Assembly (NCBI GenBank): GCA_022791315.1
Contig: JAAVYW010000025.1
Span: 1 to 64,000, forward strand
DNA length: 64,000 nucleotides
Direction: 5' to 3'
Source: Oscillospiraceae bacterium
Lineage (GTDB): Bacteria > Bacillota > Clostridia > Oscillospirales > Ruminococcaceae
Positions 37,465 to 45,921 of the stretch are shown piece after piece (within the stretch, counting starts at the first letter, position 1; each line of letters starts with the position of its first letter). The position numbers and the translations under genes are program-made. A model generated the notes under the pieces. That model saw only the letters and a list, made by a program, of their open reading frames with translations. It was not told where the DNA came from and made no database searches.

Positions 37465-38457
37465 TTACAGCAAATTCTTGCGCAGTTCCTCGCCGCTGAG
37501 GGGGGAGAGGAAGGCGGGGGGGAGATCCAGGATGGTCTTGCAGCCGGACTGGCCTTCCCCGGCGCAGCGCAGGGCGGCGCGGGCACAGGCAACCAGGACG
37601 CTGGAGGTGAATTCGGGGTTGGAATCCAGCTTGAGGGAGAGCTCCATGATATGGGAGTGCTCCCCATCCCGGCCGGTTTTGCCGCTGCGGATGACAAAGC
37701 CGCCGTGGGGGATGCCGCTGTGGTCGCGGCGCAGCTCCTCTGCGGTGATGAAGTGGACCGTGGTGTCGTAGTCGGAGAAATAGTTGGGCATGGAGACGAT
37801 TTCCTGACGGATGCGCTCCAAGTCTGCGCCCTCTTGGGGCACCACGAAGCACTCGCGGCGGTGCTTTTGCCGGGTGGTGAGCTGGGGGGCCTCCCCGGCC
37901 CGCACAGCGTCCAGGGCCTCGGGGATGGGGACCGTGTACTGCCTGGCATCGGCCACGCCGGGGACACGGCGGATGGCATCGGAATGGCCCTGGCTGACAC
38001 CCCGGCCCCAGAAGGTATAGTCGGCCCCCTGGGGGAGCACGGATTGGCCCAGCAGGCGGGCCAGCGAGAAGAGGCCGGGGTCCCAGCCCACAGAAATCAC
38101 CGCCACCTTGCCCCCGGCCTTGGCGGCGCTCTCCACCGCGGCAAAGTGCTGGGGGATGCGGGCGTGGGTGTCAAAGCTATCTACCACATGGTAGAGGGAG
38201 GCCAGTTTGGGGGTCTGCTCCGGCAGGTCGGTGGCGCTGCCGCCGCAGAGAATCATCACGTCAATTTTTTCCCGCCAGGCATCCCTCTCCGCCTCGCTTG
38301 CCCTGCACACAGGGACGCCCGGTGTGAGCGGCGTGAGGGAGGCAGGGTCCCTCCGGGTGAAGATGGCGGCCAGGGTGGTGTCGGGGTTTTGCCGGATGGC
38401 GTTCTCCACGCCCCGGCCCAGGTTGCCATAGCCCATGATACCAATACGGATTGTCAT
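37465..38457 (-). CDS. ddh: meso-Diaminopimelate D-dehydrogenase
   Basis: 330 aa. This NADPH-dependent enzyme aminates L-tetrahydrodipicolinate straight to meso-diaminopimelate, a one-step shortcut for lysine and peptidoglycan. The Rossmann motif is GIMGYGNLGRGVENAI; further family blocks are CGGSATDLPEQTPKLA, DSFDTHARIP, SVGWDPGLFS and FWGRGVSQGHSDAIRR. A TGC TATAAT promoter precedes it on the minus strand near 38487-38492. It indicates DAP-type peptidoglycan. Confidence 0.96.
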   Translation of the reverse strand: MTIRIGIMGYGNLGRGVENAIRQNPDTTLAAIFTRRDPASLTPLTPGVPVCRASEAERDAWREKIDVMILCGGSATDLPEQTPKLASLYHVVDSFDTHARIPQHFAAVESAAKAGGKVAVISVGWDPGLFSLARLLGQSVLPQGADYTFWGRGVSQGHSDAIRRVPGVADARQYTVPIPEALDAVRAGEAPQLTTRQKHRRECFVVPQEGADLERIRQEIVSMPNYFSDYDTTVHFITAEELRRDHSGIPHGGFVIRSGKTGRDGEHSHIMELSLKLDSNPEFTSSVLVACARAALRCAGEGQSGCKTILDLPPAFLSPLSGEELRKNLL

Positions 38458-38551
38458 TTTATTTCCCCTCTCTTTGTTTTTTTTTGATTATAGCACAATT
38501 TTTGAGCGAGGGAAAGATTTTTTTACAGGGGCGGAGAACAGGGCCAATGCC

Positions 38552-38580
38552 TTGCAGAATGGAAAAAGTTGTGATAAGAT
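38552..38580 (+). promoter_or_regulatory. Promoter of the AI-2E family permease gene
   Basis: TTGCAG (38552-38557), a 17-nt spacer and TAAGAT (38575-38580), divergent from the ddh promoter. Confidence 0.6.
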
Positions 38581-38612
38581 AGGGGCAACAACGAGGGAAA
38601 GGGCGGCTGAGG

Positions 38613-39851
38613 ATGGAATTGAACCGGAAAAACGTGAGGACAATTTTGGGGATTGCGGCCTTTTGTATCCTGTTTGCCTGGGCGCTGAAAAACCTGCACT
38701 TGGCAGGGGAGTTGTTGGGCGTGCTGTTTCGGTTCCTGGCGCCCTTCCTCATGGGCGGGGCCATTGCGTTTATCCTCAATCTCCCCATGAAGGCGATTGA
38801 GGGCAGGCTGTTTCCCCATACCAGGCGGCCGGTGCTGGAAAAATTGAGGAGGCCGCTGGCAATTTGCCTGACGCTGCTGGCGCTCTTTGGGGTGCTGGCG
38901 CTTATCCTGCTGATTGTGCTGCCCGAGCTCATTGAGACCGTGCGGCGGCTGGTGGTGCAGGTGCCGGGCTTCTTCCAGCAGGTGCAGGCACAGCTGATGC
39001 CCCTCGTGGGCGGGAACACCGAGGCGGCGGAGTTCCTCAACAACCTGTCGTTGGACTGGCAGGAGATTTTAAAGTCGCTGCTGGATTGGCTGCAAAATGG
39101 GGCGGGGAGCCTGCTCAGCGGCACCATGACGGCGGCCAGCAGCATTGTCAGCGGGATTGTGGACTTCTTTATTGGGTTTATCTTTGCCATCTATGTGCTG
39201 GCCCAGCGGGAAAAATTGAGCCGGCAGGTTAAAATGATTCTCTACGCCGCTTTGCCGGAGGCGGCGGCGGATTATCTTTGCCGGGTGGGGGCGTTGGCCT
39301 GCCGGGTGTTTTCCAATTTCTTTTCGGGGCAGTGTTTGGAGGCCTGCATCCTGGGGTTCCTCTTTGTGATTGCCATGACGATTTTCCGGATGCCCTATGC
39401 CGTGCTGGTGGGGGTGCTGGTGGCCTTTACTGCGCTTATCCCCATGTTTGGGGCGTTTATCGGCTGCGCGCTGGGGGCTTTCCTCATTTTAATGCAAAAC
39501 CCTATCCAGGCGCTGTGGTTTATTGTGATGTTTATCGTCATACAGCAGCTGGAGGGGAATCTCATCTATCCCAAGGTGGTGGGGAACTCCGTGGGGCTGC
39601 CCTCGATTTGGGTGCTGGCGGCGGTGACGCTGGGCGGCAGCACCATGGGCGTGCTGGGGATGCTGATTATGATTCCCCTCTGCTCTGTGGCCTATAGCCT
39701 GCTGCGGGAATCCGTCTATGGGCGGCTGAAGAAGCGGGGGATTGACAGGGAAAAGCTGGCCCCGGCTGCTGCCCCAGGGAGGGAGCAGGAGAAGCCGAGA
39801 GGGGAGAAGAAGGCCCCTGTGGGACGCCAGGGCGCCAGACGAAAGAGATAG
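38613..39851 (+). CDS. AI-2E family transporter (PerM/YdiK-like permease)
   Basis: 412 aa with seven to eight TM helices. It has the family arrangement of two N-terminal helices, a soluble stretch (residues 90-150), and C-terminal helices with IGFIFAIYVLAQREKLSRQ, PMFGAFIGCALGAFLILMQNP and the signature QQLEGNLIYPKVVGNSVGL. The tail is Lys/Arg/Glu-rich. Members export varied small solutes or Na+; autoinducer-2 transport should not be assumed. The methyltransferase gene follows at 14 bp. Confidence 0.88.
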   Translation: MELNRKNVRTILGIAAFCILFAWALKNLHLAGELLGVLFRFLAPFLMGGAIAFILNLPMKAIEGRLFPHTRRPVLEKLRRPLAICLTLLALFGVLALILLIVLPELIETVRRLVVQVPGFFQQVQAQLMPLVGGNTEAAEFLNNLSLDWQEILKSLLDWLQNGAGSLLSGTMTAASSIVSGIVDFFIGFIFAIYVLAQREKLSRQVKMILYAALPEAAADYLCRVGALACRVFSNFFSGQCLEACILGFLFVIAMTIFRMPYAVLVGVLVAFTALIPMFGAFIGCALGAFLILMQNPIQALWFIVMFIVIQQLEGNLIYPKVVGNSVGLPSIWVLAAVTLGGSTMGVLGMLIMIPLCSVAYSLLRESVYGRLKKRGIDREKLAPAAAPGREQEKPRGEKKAPVGRQGARRKR

Positions 39852-39865
39852 CGGAGGAGAGGGAG

Positions 39866-40606
39866 ATGCGCAACGAATACGACAACGAGGCGTTCTTTGC
39901 AGAATATGCCAAGATGGCCCGCAGCAGGGAGGGGTTGAGCGCTGCCGGGGAATGGCACCAGCTGGAGCCCCTGTTCCCCCAGCTAAAGGGGAAAGCGGTT
40001 TTGGACTTGGGGTGCGGGTATGGGTGGCACTGCCAGTTTGCCGCCGGGCAGGGGGCAGCGCAGGTCTTGGGCATTGACCTGAGCCGGAAAATGATTGAGG
40101 AGGCCGAAAAGAGGAGCCAAGGGAGCGGGATTGTGTACCGGGTGTGCGGGATTGAGGAATACGAGTACCCGGAGGCGGCCTGGGACTGCGTGGTCTCCAA
40201 CCTGGCCCTGCACTACATTGAGGATATCGGGCAGGTGTTTGGGCAGATATATCAGACGCTGCGGCCGGGCGGGGTGTTTTTGCTGAACATGGAGCACCCG
40301 GTGTTTACCGCGGGAGTGGGGCAGGACTGGGCGTACAACGGGGAGGGGAAGCCGCTGCACTGGCCGGTGGACAACTACTTTGTGCCCGGCGAGCGGAAAA
40401 CCCGCTTTTTGGGATGCGATGTGGTGAAACAGCACCACACACTGACCCAGATTCTCATGGGATTGCTGGACAGCGGCTTTGCGCTGGAGGCGGTGGAGGA
40501 GGCCCAGCCGCCAGAGGAGATGATGGCCCTGCCCGGGATGCAGGACGAGCTGCGCAGGCCTATGATGCTGCTGATACGGGCAGCGGTGAAGAAATCATTT
40601 GGCTGA
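39866..40606 (+). CDS. Class I SAM-dependent methyltransferase
   Basis: 246 aa. Motif I is LDLGCGYGWHCQFAA, post-I LGIDLSRKMIEEA, motif IV WDCVVSNLALHYIED and motif V LRPGGVFLLNMEHPV. It resembles UbiE/SmtA-type small-molecule methyltransferases. GGAGAGGGAG precedes the ATG and it is probably in one operon with the AI-2E family permease. The substrate is unknown. Confidence 0.88.
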   Translation: MRNEYDNEAFFAEYAKMARSREGLSAAGEWHQLEPLFPQLKGKAVLDLGCGYGWHCQFAAGQGAAQVLGIDLSRKMIEEAEKRSQGSGIVYRVCGIEEYEYPEAAWDCVVSNLALHYIEDIGQVFGQIYQTLRPGGVFLLNMEHPVFTAGVGQDWAYNGEGKPLHWPVDNYFVPGERKTRFLGCDVVKQHHTLTQILMGLLDSGFALEAVEEAQPPEEMMALPGMQDELRRPMMLLIRAAVKKSFG

Positions 40607-40677
40607 TTTAACTATACAAAAAACAACGGGATGTTTTGGTGAGAAAGCCTAATTGCTTGGGAATTTATGCTTTTTGC

Positions 40678-40705
40678 TTGACAATTTTGACGATAGGGCT
40701 ATAAT
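40678..40705 (+). promoter_or_regulatory. Promoter of the GH51 gene
   Basis: TTGACA (40678-40683), a 16-nt spacer and TATAAT (40700-40705), about 100 nt before the GH51 start. Confidence 0.8.
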
Positions 40706-40805
40706 GGAATCAAAATGTTAGCCATCTAATTTGGAGAGGTAACTCACACCGCTGCGGCTTCGGAACAAGGGGGAGCCTGCGGCGGGGACAGGAAGGAGAT
40801 TTTTC

Positions 40806-42416
40806 ATGGCGAGAAAAGCAAAAGTTACGGTACATCCCGGATTCCCCATTGGGGTGATTTCCCCCAGGCTCTATGGTGCTTTTTTGGAGCCCATTGGCAC
40901 CATGGTAAACGGCAGCATGTATAACCCCAAGCACCCCACTGCCGACGAGCAGGGATTCCGGAAGGACTTTATGGGGGCGCTGAAGGACGCAAAACTGCCG
41001 GCCCTGCGCCTGCCCGGCGGCAACTTTGTCTCCGGCTGGGAGTGGAAAGACTCCATTGGGCCCAAGGAGCAGCGCAAGGGACATCTGGACCTGGCCTGGT
41101 TCCAGTATTACACCAACGAGGTTGGGCACGACGAATACCTGCAGTGGGCCCAGAAGATTGAGACCGAGCCCATGTACACCATCAACCTGGGCACCGACCG
41201 GATTAAAGACGCCATTCACATTGCGGAGTACACCAACCATCCCGGCGGCACCTATTGGTCTGACCTGCGCAAGCAGAACGGGCACGAGGTCCCCTATGGG
41301 GTGAAGACCTGGTACCTGGGCAACGAGATGGATGGCCCCTGGCAGATTGCATCCTGGGAAAAGGACCCAAGAGGCTACGGCGTGCTGGCCAACGAGACCT
41401 CCAAAGCCATGAAATGGGTGGACGGACGGATTGAGACAGCTGTGTGCGGCTCCTCTTCCCCCTTCCTGGCGCACTATCCCCAGTGGGATTTGGATGTGCT
41501 GCAGGAGTGCTATAACTCGGTGGACTACCTCTCGCTGCACCATTACCATTCGGCGGCCCCTGGCGACTTTGGGGCACTGCTGGGCGGCGCGGCCTATTAT
41601 GAGGACTATATCAACACCGAAATTGCCCTGTGCGACTTTGTGCAGGCCAAGATGCGCTCTCCCAGGAAGCTGATGATTTCCTTTGACGAATACGGTTCCA
41701 TGACCCGGCCTTTGGCAGGGGTGGAGCATCCCGGATGGGGGCCCTATAACCTCTATAACTCCCACTACCATTTCCGTCCTGAGCGGGAATATGTGCGCCA
41801 CGATCCGGACAACATGGAGCTGACCGGCCGCAGACGGGCGGAAGTAGGCGACATGGTGGGTGCGCTGGGCAATGCCTCTGTGCTGTTGGCCTTCCTGCGC
41901 CACGCCGACCGGGTGAAGATTGGCTGCATGACCGGCGGTTTGCAGACGCTCTGCGCCACCAACCGGGAGCATGTGTGGAAGACAGCCGGCTACTATCCCT
42001 TTGAGCAGCTGATTCAGTATGGCAAGGGTGTCTCCCTGCGCACCGCAGTGGAGGGCGATACCTTTGATATCCCCGCCTATGCGGTGGACGACAACTCCCA
42101 ATATCCCGCCAAGGAGGGGCTGCCCTTTATTGACACCGCAGCCGCCTACGACGAGGCTGCCGGTACCCTGAACCTCTTTGTTATCAACCGCAATATGGAA
42201 GACGACACCGAGATTGAGCTGGATACCACTGCCTTTGAGGGATTCAAGTTTGTGGAGCAGCTGGAACTGCACAGCGACGACCTCGACGCGAAAAACACCT
42301 ATGAGGACCCCGAGCGGATTGTCCCCGTGAAGGCGACTGCTGAGGCCTCCCAGGGTAAGGTACATGGGCTGGTGAAAAAGCTCTCCTGGAACGTGTTCCG
42401 GTTTGAGCGGGCATAA
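40806..42416 (+). CDS. Alpha-L-arabinofuranosidase, GH51 family
   Basis: 536 aa, no signal peptide, so it acts on imported oligosaccharides. The retaining GH51 fold is a (beta/alpha)8 barrel followed by a beta-sandwich. The acid/base glutamate lies in WYLGNEMDGPWQ and the nucleophile in MISFDEYGSM. Also visible are LRLPGGNFVSGWEWKDSIG near the N-terminus and YLSLHHYH. AAGGAG precedes the ATG. It releases arabinose from arabinoxylan or arabinan fragments. It has its own promoter and is followed by a hairpin. Confidence 0.92.
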   Translation: MARKAKVTVHPGFPIGVISPRLYGAFLEPIGTMVNGSMYNPKHPTADEQGFRKDFMGALKDAKLPALRLPGGNFVSGWEWKDSIGPKEQRKGHLDLAWFQYYTNEVGHDEYLQWAQKIETEPMYTINLGTDRIKDAIHIAEYTNHPGGTYWSDLRKQNGHEVPYGVKTWYLGNEMDGPWQIASWEKDPRGYGVLANETSKAMKWVDGRIETAVCGSSSPFLAHYPQWDLDVLQECYNSVDYLSLHHYHSAAPGDFGALLGGAAYYEDYINTEIALCDFVQAKMRSPRKLMISFDEYGSMTRPLAGVEHPGWGPYNLYNSHYHFRPEREYVRHDPDNMELTGRRRAEVGDMVGALGNASVLLAFLRHADRVKIGCMTGGLQTLCATNREHVWKTAGYYPFEQLIQYGKGVSLRTAVEGDTFDIPAYAVDDNSQYPAKEGLPFIDTAAAYDEAAGTLNLFVINRNMEDDTEIELDTTAFEGFKFVEQLELHSDDLDAKNTYEDPERIVPVKATAEASQGKVHGLVKKLSWNVFRFERA

Positions 42417-42445
42417 CAGCAGGTAACATGATTTGTGATTTCGCC

Positions 42446-42487
42446 CCGCGGGAATCTGCATGACGGATTCCCGCGCCGGGCTTTTCT
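42446..42487 (+). terminator. Terminator after GH51
   Basis: GCGGGAATC and GGATTCCCGC form the core of a GC-rich stem followed by GGGCTTTTCTC. Confidence 0.65.
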
Positions 42488-42561
42488 CTAATTTAACTGC
42501 CGCAAAAGAGTTCAACGATAGACCCAAAAAAGAGGACGAAAAGGGAAGGAAAGGTGATTGA

Positions 42562-42987
42562 GTGAGGACGCCACTGCATGTCGCGTTAATCGGTTCCTCT
42601 TCCCTGCACCGGAAGCGGAGCAGGGACGCGTTTCAGGCAATCGGGCTGTCAGACGGGCAGCCAAAGGTGTTGGCACATCTGCTGAGAGAGGAGGGGCTCC
42701 TGCAGCGGGAACTGGCAACCCTCTGCATGGTGGAGCCGGCAACTATGACCGTGCTGCTGCGGAAAATGGCGGCGGATGAGCTGATTTGGAAGGAAAGCGT
42801 GCGGGTGCAGGGAAAACGGGCCTACCGGGTTTATCTCACCGACAAGGGGAGAAGCCAGGGGAAAAAGGCTTGGCAGATAGTGGAAAAGCTGGAAGACGAC
42901 AGCTTCCGCGGGTTTTCTGAGGAGGAAAAGGACCAGCTGGTGAGCCTGCTGCTGCGGGTGTTTGAGAATTTGAGGGATATGAAATAG
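42562..42987 (+). CDS. MarR family transcriptional regulator
   Basis: 141 aa. The winged helix is visible as QPKVLAHLLREEGLLQRELATLCMVEPATMTVLLRKMAADELI, then the wing VQGKRAYRVYLTDKGRS and a C-terminal dimerisation helix. The start is GTG with AGGAAAGG 7 nt upstream. It lies just upstream of the tandem feruloyl-esterase-like gene. In other bacteria MarR proteins next to such esterases respond to hydroxycinnamates, so a phenolic ligand is plausible here but unproven. Confidence 0.88.
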   Translation: MRTPLHVALIGSSSLHRKRSRDAFQAIGLSDGQPKVLAHLLREEGLLQRELATLCMVEPATMTVLLRKMAADELIWKESVRVQGKRAYRVYLTDKGRSQGKKAWQIVEKLEDDSFRGFSEEEKDQLVSLLLRVFENLRDMK

Positions 42988-43163
42988 GCTGCGTATGAAA
43001 TAGGCTGCGCAGGTTATGCCGCCTGTGCTGCCGGCAGAGGCCCGGAAAAGGACGCCCCAGAAAAAGCGGGGAACCCAAGACCTAAAAGACGGAACAAGCC
43101 AAGGCCAAGCAGGTAGCTTGGCCTCAGGCGGCAAAGAGGGCAGAACCTCAAAAACCAAAGTGC

Positions 43164-43228
43164 TGGAAACGCTTTTTGTATTGCGGTAGTGAAAATTGGG
43201 TTGTTTTGTGAGTTAGCAATCATATGAT
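43164..43228 (+). promoter_or_regulatory. Possible cre site and promoter of the tandem esterase gene
   Basis: TGGAAACGCTTTTT (43164-43177) matches most of the CcpA cre consensus except its last CA. It is followed by TTGTTT (43201-43206), a 16-nt spacer and TATGAT (43223-43228). The preceding part of the 240-bp gap has a GCCAAGGCCAAGC/GCTTGGCCT hairpin that may end the marR transcript. Confidence 0.5.
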
Positions 43229-43252
43229 ATGAGGAAAGGTGAGGATGCTGTG

Positions 43253-45550
43253 ATGAAAAACCAGACGATTGGGAGCCATCCCCTGTTCTTTGACCCGCTG
43301 AATAAAAAGGTGGATTTTATCCAGGAGAACGGGCAGCGGAAGATGTGCTATGTAGAGGAGAGGCCGGGCGTGCAGGTGCATGAGAACGGGGATGTGGAGT
43401 TCTGTTTCTATGCCCCGAAGGCTACGACAGTGCAGGTGGCAGGGCTCTCGGGGAGCCTGAGCCGGGATAAAATCGACCTGGAACCGGAGGGGAACGGCTA
43501 TTTCTCCAAACGGGTGCCGGGGATTTCCCATGGGTTCCACTACCACGAGTGGTTTGTGGACGGGGTAAAGACTACCAACCCCCAGGGGCAGTTCTGCTAT
43601 GGGTGCTTTAAATCCATTAACTTTTTCGACGTGCCCGAGGGGGAGGACGATTTTTGGCTGATGAAAGATGTGCCCCACGGGGATGTGCGGGTGGAGCAGT
43701 ATGTCTCCGGTGTCAACGGCCGTACCAAGACCGCCTATGTCTACACGCCCCCTGGATACCAGGAGACCGGGCGGGAGTATCCTGTGCTCTACCTCCAGCA
43801 CGGGGTGGGCGAGGATGAGACCGGCTGGATTTGGAACGGGCGGGCCAACTTTATCCTGGATAACCTGATTGCCGAGGGCAAGTGCCAGCCCATGATTGTG
43901 GTGATGAACAGCGGCTATGCCTTCCGGCCAGGGGAGGACCCCACCTTCTATCCCGGCGATTTTGACAGCGAGCTGGTGAATGACTGCATCCCCTTTCTGG
44001 AGAAGAACTTCCGGGTGCTGAAAAACCGGGAGGGCAGGGCGGTGGCCGGGCTGTCCCTGGGTTCGGCGCAGGCTTCGCTCAGTGCGGCCAAGCACCCCGA
44101 TGTGTTCGGGTATCTGGGTGTGTTCAGCGGGCTGGGGAAAGAGCTGGACACCATCGCCAACGCCAAGACCCCCTACTTACAGATTTTCCTCTCCGGCGGC
44201 GAAGGGGAGACCGGGCTGGTGGAGCGGCATGAGGAATATGCCAAAAAGCTGAACGAGGCGGGTATCCCCACCGTGTCAAAGGCCTATCCCGGATACCACG
44301 AGTGGAGCCCTTGGCGCAAGAGCCTGCGGGACTTTGCCTGCCTGCTCTTCCAAGACACCACCGCCGGGCCGGCGCTGCCGGATACCAGGGGCGGGGAACG
44401 GCCTGCGGCATCGCCTGTGCAGGGGCCAAACCAGGCCTATGAGGCCCATATGCTCTTTAACGACCCGCTGTACAAGGAAGTGGTGAGGGCCTTTGACGAG
44501 AACGGGCACCCGGCGGGGAAATACGCGGAAATCCCCCATGGGGTGGAAATCCTGGCGCCGGGGAAAGTGAAGCTGGATTTGCACGCCCCCGAGGCCAAGA
44601 CAGTACAGGTGAACCTGCTGGGCAGCAGCGAAAAGACCGACATGCAGCGGCAGGAAAACGGGCACTGGACAGCGGTGCTGGAGGATGTGGAGCCGGGTTT
44701 CCACTACCATCAGTTCTGGATAAATGGGAGCTTGGTGGTGAACCCCCATGCCCCCGTTGGCTATGGCGCATTCCAGGCTATCAACTATTTTGAGATGCCC
44801 GACCCCGATTTTGAGGACTATTTGCTGCGGGATGTGCCCCACGGCAGCGTGCGGATGCACTACTACCGTTCCAGCCAGACAGGGCGGACGAAGGTGTGCT
44901 ATGTCTATGCACCTCCCGGATATGACCAGAGTGGGAAAAAATACCCGGTGCTATACCTCCAGCACGGGGGTGGGGAAAACGAGAACGGCTGGGTTTGGCA
45001 GGGCAAAATCCACAACATCATGGATAACCTGCTGAGCGAGGGCCGGTGCAGCGAAATGCTCATTGTGATGACTACGGGCTACAGCTTCCGGCCGGACGGC
45101 ACCAGCCATCCCCTCATCGGCAGCGTGGACGACGAGATTACCGGCGATTTAATCCCCTTTATCGACAAGACCTACCGCACCCTGGCCGACCGGGAACACA
45201 GGGCCATGGCCGGGCTCTCAATGGGCGGGATGCAGACCCAGGTGACGGTGTTCCACCATCCGGAGCTCTTTGCAAACGCGGGCATCTTCTCCGGCGGCTT
45301 TACCATTAAGGACAAGGAGAACGACTACACCCCTCTGCTCACCGACAAGGCCAAGTTTATGGAGACGTTCCGGTATCTCTTTGTGGGATGCGGGGAGAAT
45401 GAGGGATTCTATGAGGGCACAAAGGCCAATGTGACGAAGGCCCAGGAGGAATACGGCCTGCCCATCGACTTCTTCCACATGCACGGCTATCACGACTGGA
45501 CCTTCTGGCGGCACTGCGCAGTGGAATTTGTGCAGAAGGTGTTCCGGTAA
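43253..45550 (+). CDS. Tandem-duplicated CE1/esterase-D-like protein (putative feruloyl esterase)
   Basis: 765 aa, with no signal peptide. Two similar halves (about 1-380 and 400-765) each have an N-terminal immunoglobulin-like domain (APKATTVQVAGL; APEAKTVQVNLL) and an alpha/beta hydrolase domain. Paired motifs are YVYTPPGYQETGREYPVLYL / YVYAPPGYDQSGKKYPVLYL, nucleophiles GLSLGS / GLSMGG, and the histidine regions YPGYHEWSPWR / MHGYHDWTFWR. Both active sites look intact. The ATG at 43253 has GGTGAGG 8 nt upstream. It probably removes feruloyl or acetyl groups from arabinoxylan oligomers; specificity is inferred from family and context. Confidence 0.85.
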   Translation: MKNQTIGSHPLFFDPLNKKVDFIQENGQRKMCYVEERPGVQVHENGDVEFCFYAPKATTVQVAGLSGSLSRDKIDLEPEGNGYFSKRVPGISHGFHYHEWFVDGVKTTNPQGQFCYGCFKSINFFDVPEGEDDFWLMKDVPHGDVRVEQYVSGVNGRTKTAYVYTPPGYQETGREYPVLYLQHGVGEDETGWIWNGRANFILDNLIAEGKCQPMIVVMNSGYAFRPGEDPTFYPGDFDSELVNDCIPFLEKNFRVLKNREGRAVAGLSLGSAQASLSAAKHPDVFGYLGVFSGLGKELDTIANAKTPYLQIFLSGGEGETGLVERHEEYAKKLNEAGIPTVSKAYPGYHEWSPWRKSLRDFACLLFQDTTAGPALPDTRGGERPAASPVQGPNQAYEAHMLFNDPLYKEVVRAFDENGHPAGKYAEIPHGVEILAPGKVKLDLHAPEAKTVQVNLLGSSEKTDMQRQENGHWTAVLEDVEPGFHYHQFWINGSLVVNPHAPVGYGAFQAINYFEMPDPDFEDYLLRDVPHGSVRMHYYRSSQTGRTKVCYVYAPPGYDQSGKKYPVLYLQHGGGENENGWVWQGKIHNIMDNLLSEGRCSEMLIVMTTGYSFRPDGTSHPLIGSVDDEITGDLIPFIDKTYRTLADREHRAMAGLSMGGMQTQVTVFHHPELFANAGIFSGGFTIKDKENDYTPLLTDKAKFMETFRYLFVGCGENEGFYEGTKANVTKAQEEYGLPIDFFHMHGYHDWTFWRHCAVEFVQKVFR

Positions 45551-45590
45551 AGGCAGAAGGAAAATTTTCCTGATTTTTGAAAATATAGTA

Positions 45591-45921
45591 TTGCAAAACC
45601 CAGAAAAATGGATTATAATACTATCGCATTGTATTGTATCCCCTTCCGCTCTTTAAGGAGAAGGGGAGTGCAATAAATTTATAGCATGATTCCACATGTT
45701 TCATTTTCAGTCGTCTTTTTTCGTCCCTGCTGTGTTGTTCGATAGGGTAGGGGGGAAGAGGGCGAATAGGCTGTATTGGATTCCCGGTATCCCCAAATTG
45801 GATGAAAAACCCATGGGTTTTTCTAAAGCCAGCTTTGCTGGCTTTAGATTCTTATGTGAGGGAAGCGGGCGCGGCTGGTCCCGGAAAATGGGGCATTGGA
45901 AAAAGGGAAGGAGATGTATTT
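45591..45921 (+). promoter_or_regulatory. Promoter and about 300-nt leader of the solute-binding protein gene
   Basis: TTGCAA (45591-45596), a 17-nt spacer and TATAAT (45614-45619). The leader contains CCCCTTC/GAAGGGG (about 45639-45668), AAACCCATGGGTTT and the strong hairpin CTAAAGCCAGC-TTT-GCTGGCTTTAG (45824-45848). No gene is seen in it. Such a long structured leader suggests post-transcriptional control or mRNA stabilisation. Confidence 0.65.

Noticed and set aside
38613..39851. Autoinducer-2 export as the function of the AI-2E family permease
   Set aside because: The family name is historical; members include Na+/H+ antiporters and other exporters, and nothing nearby concerns quorum sensing.
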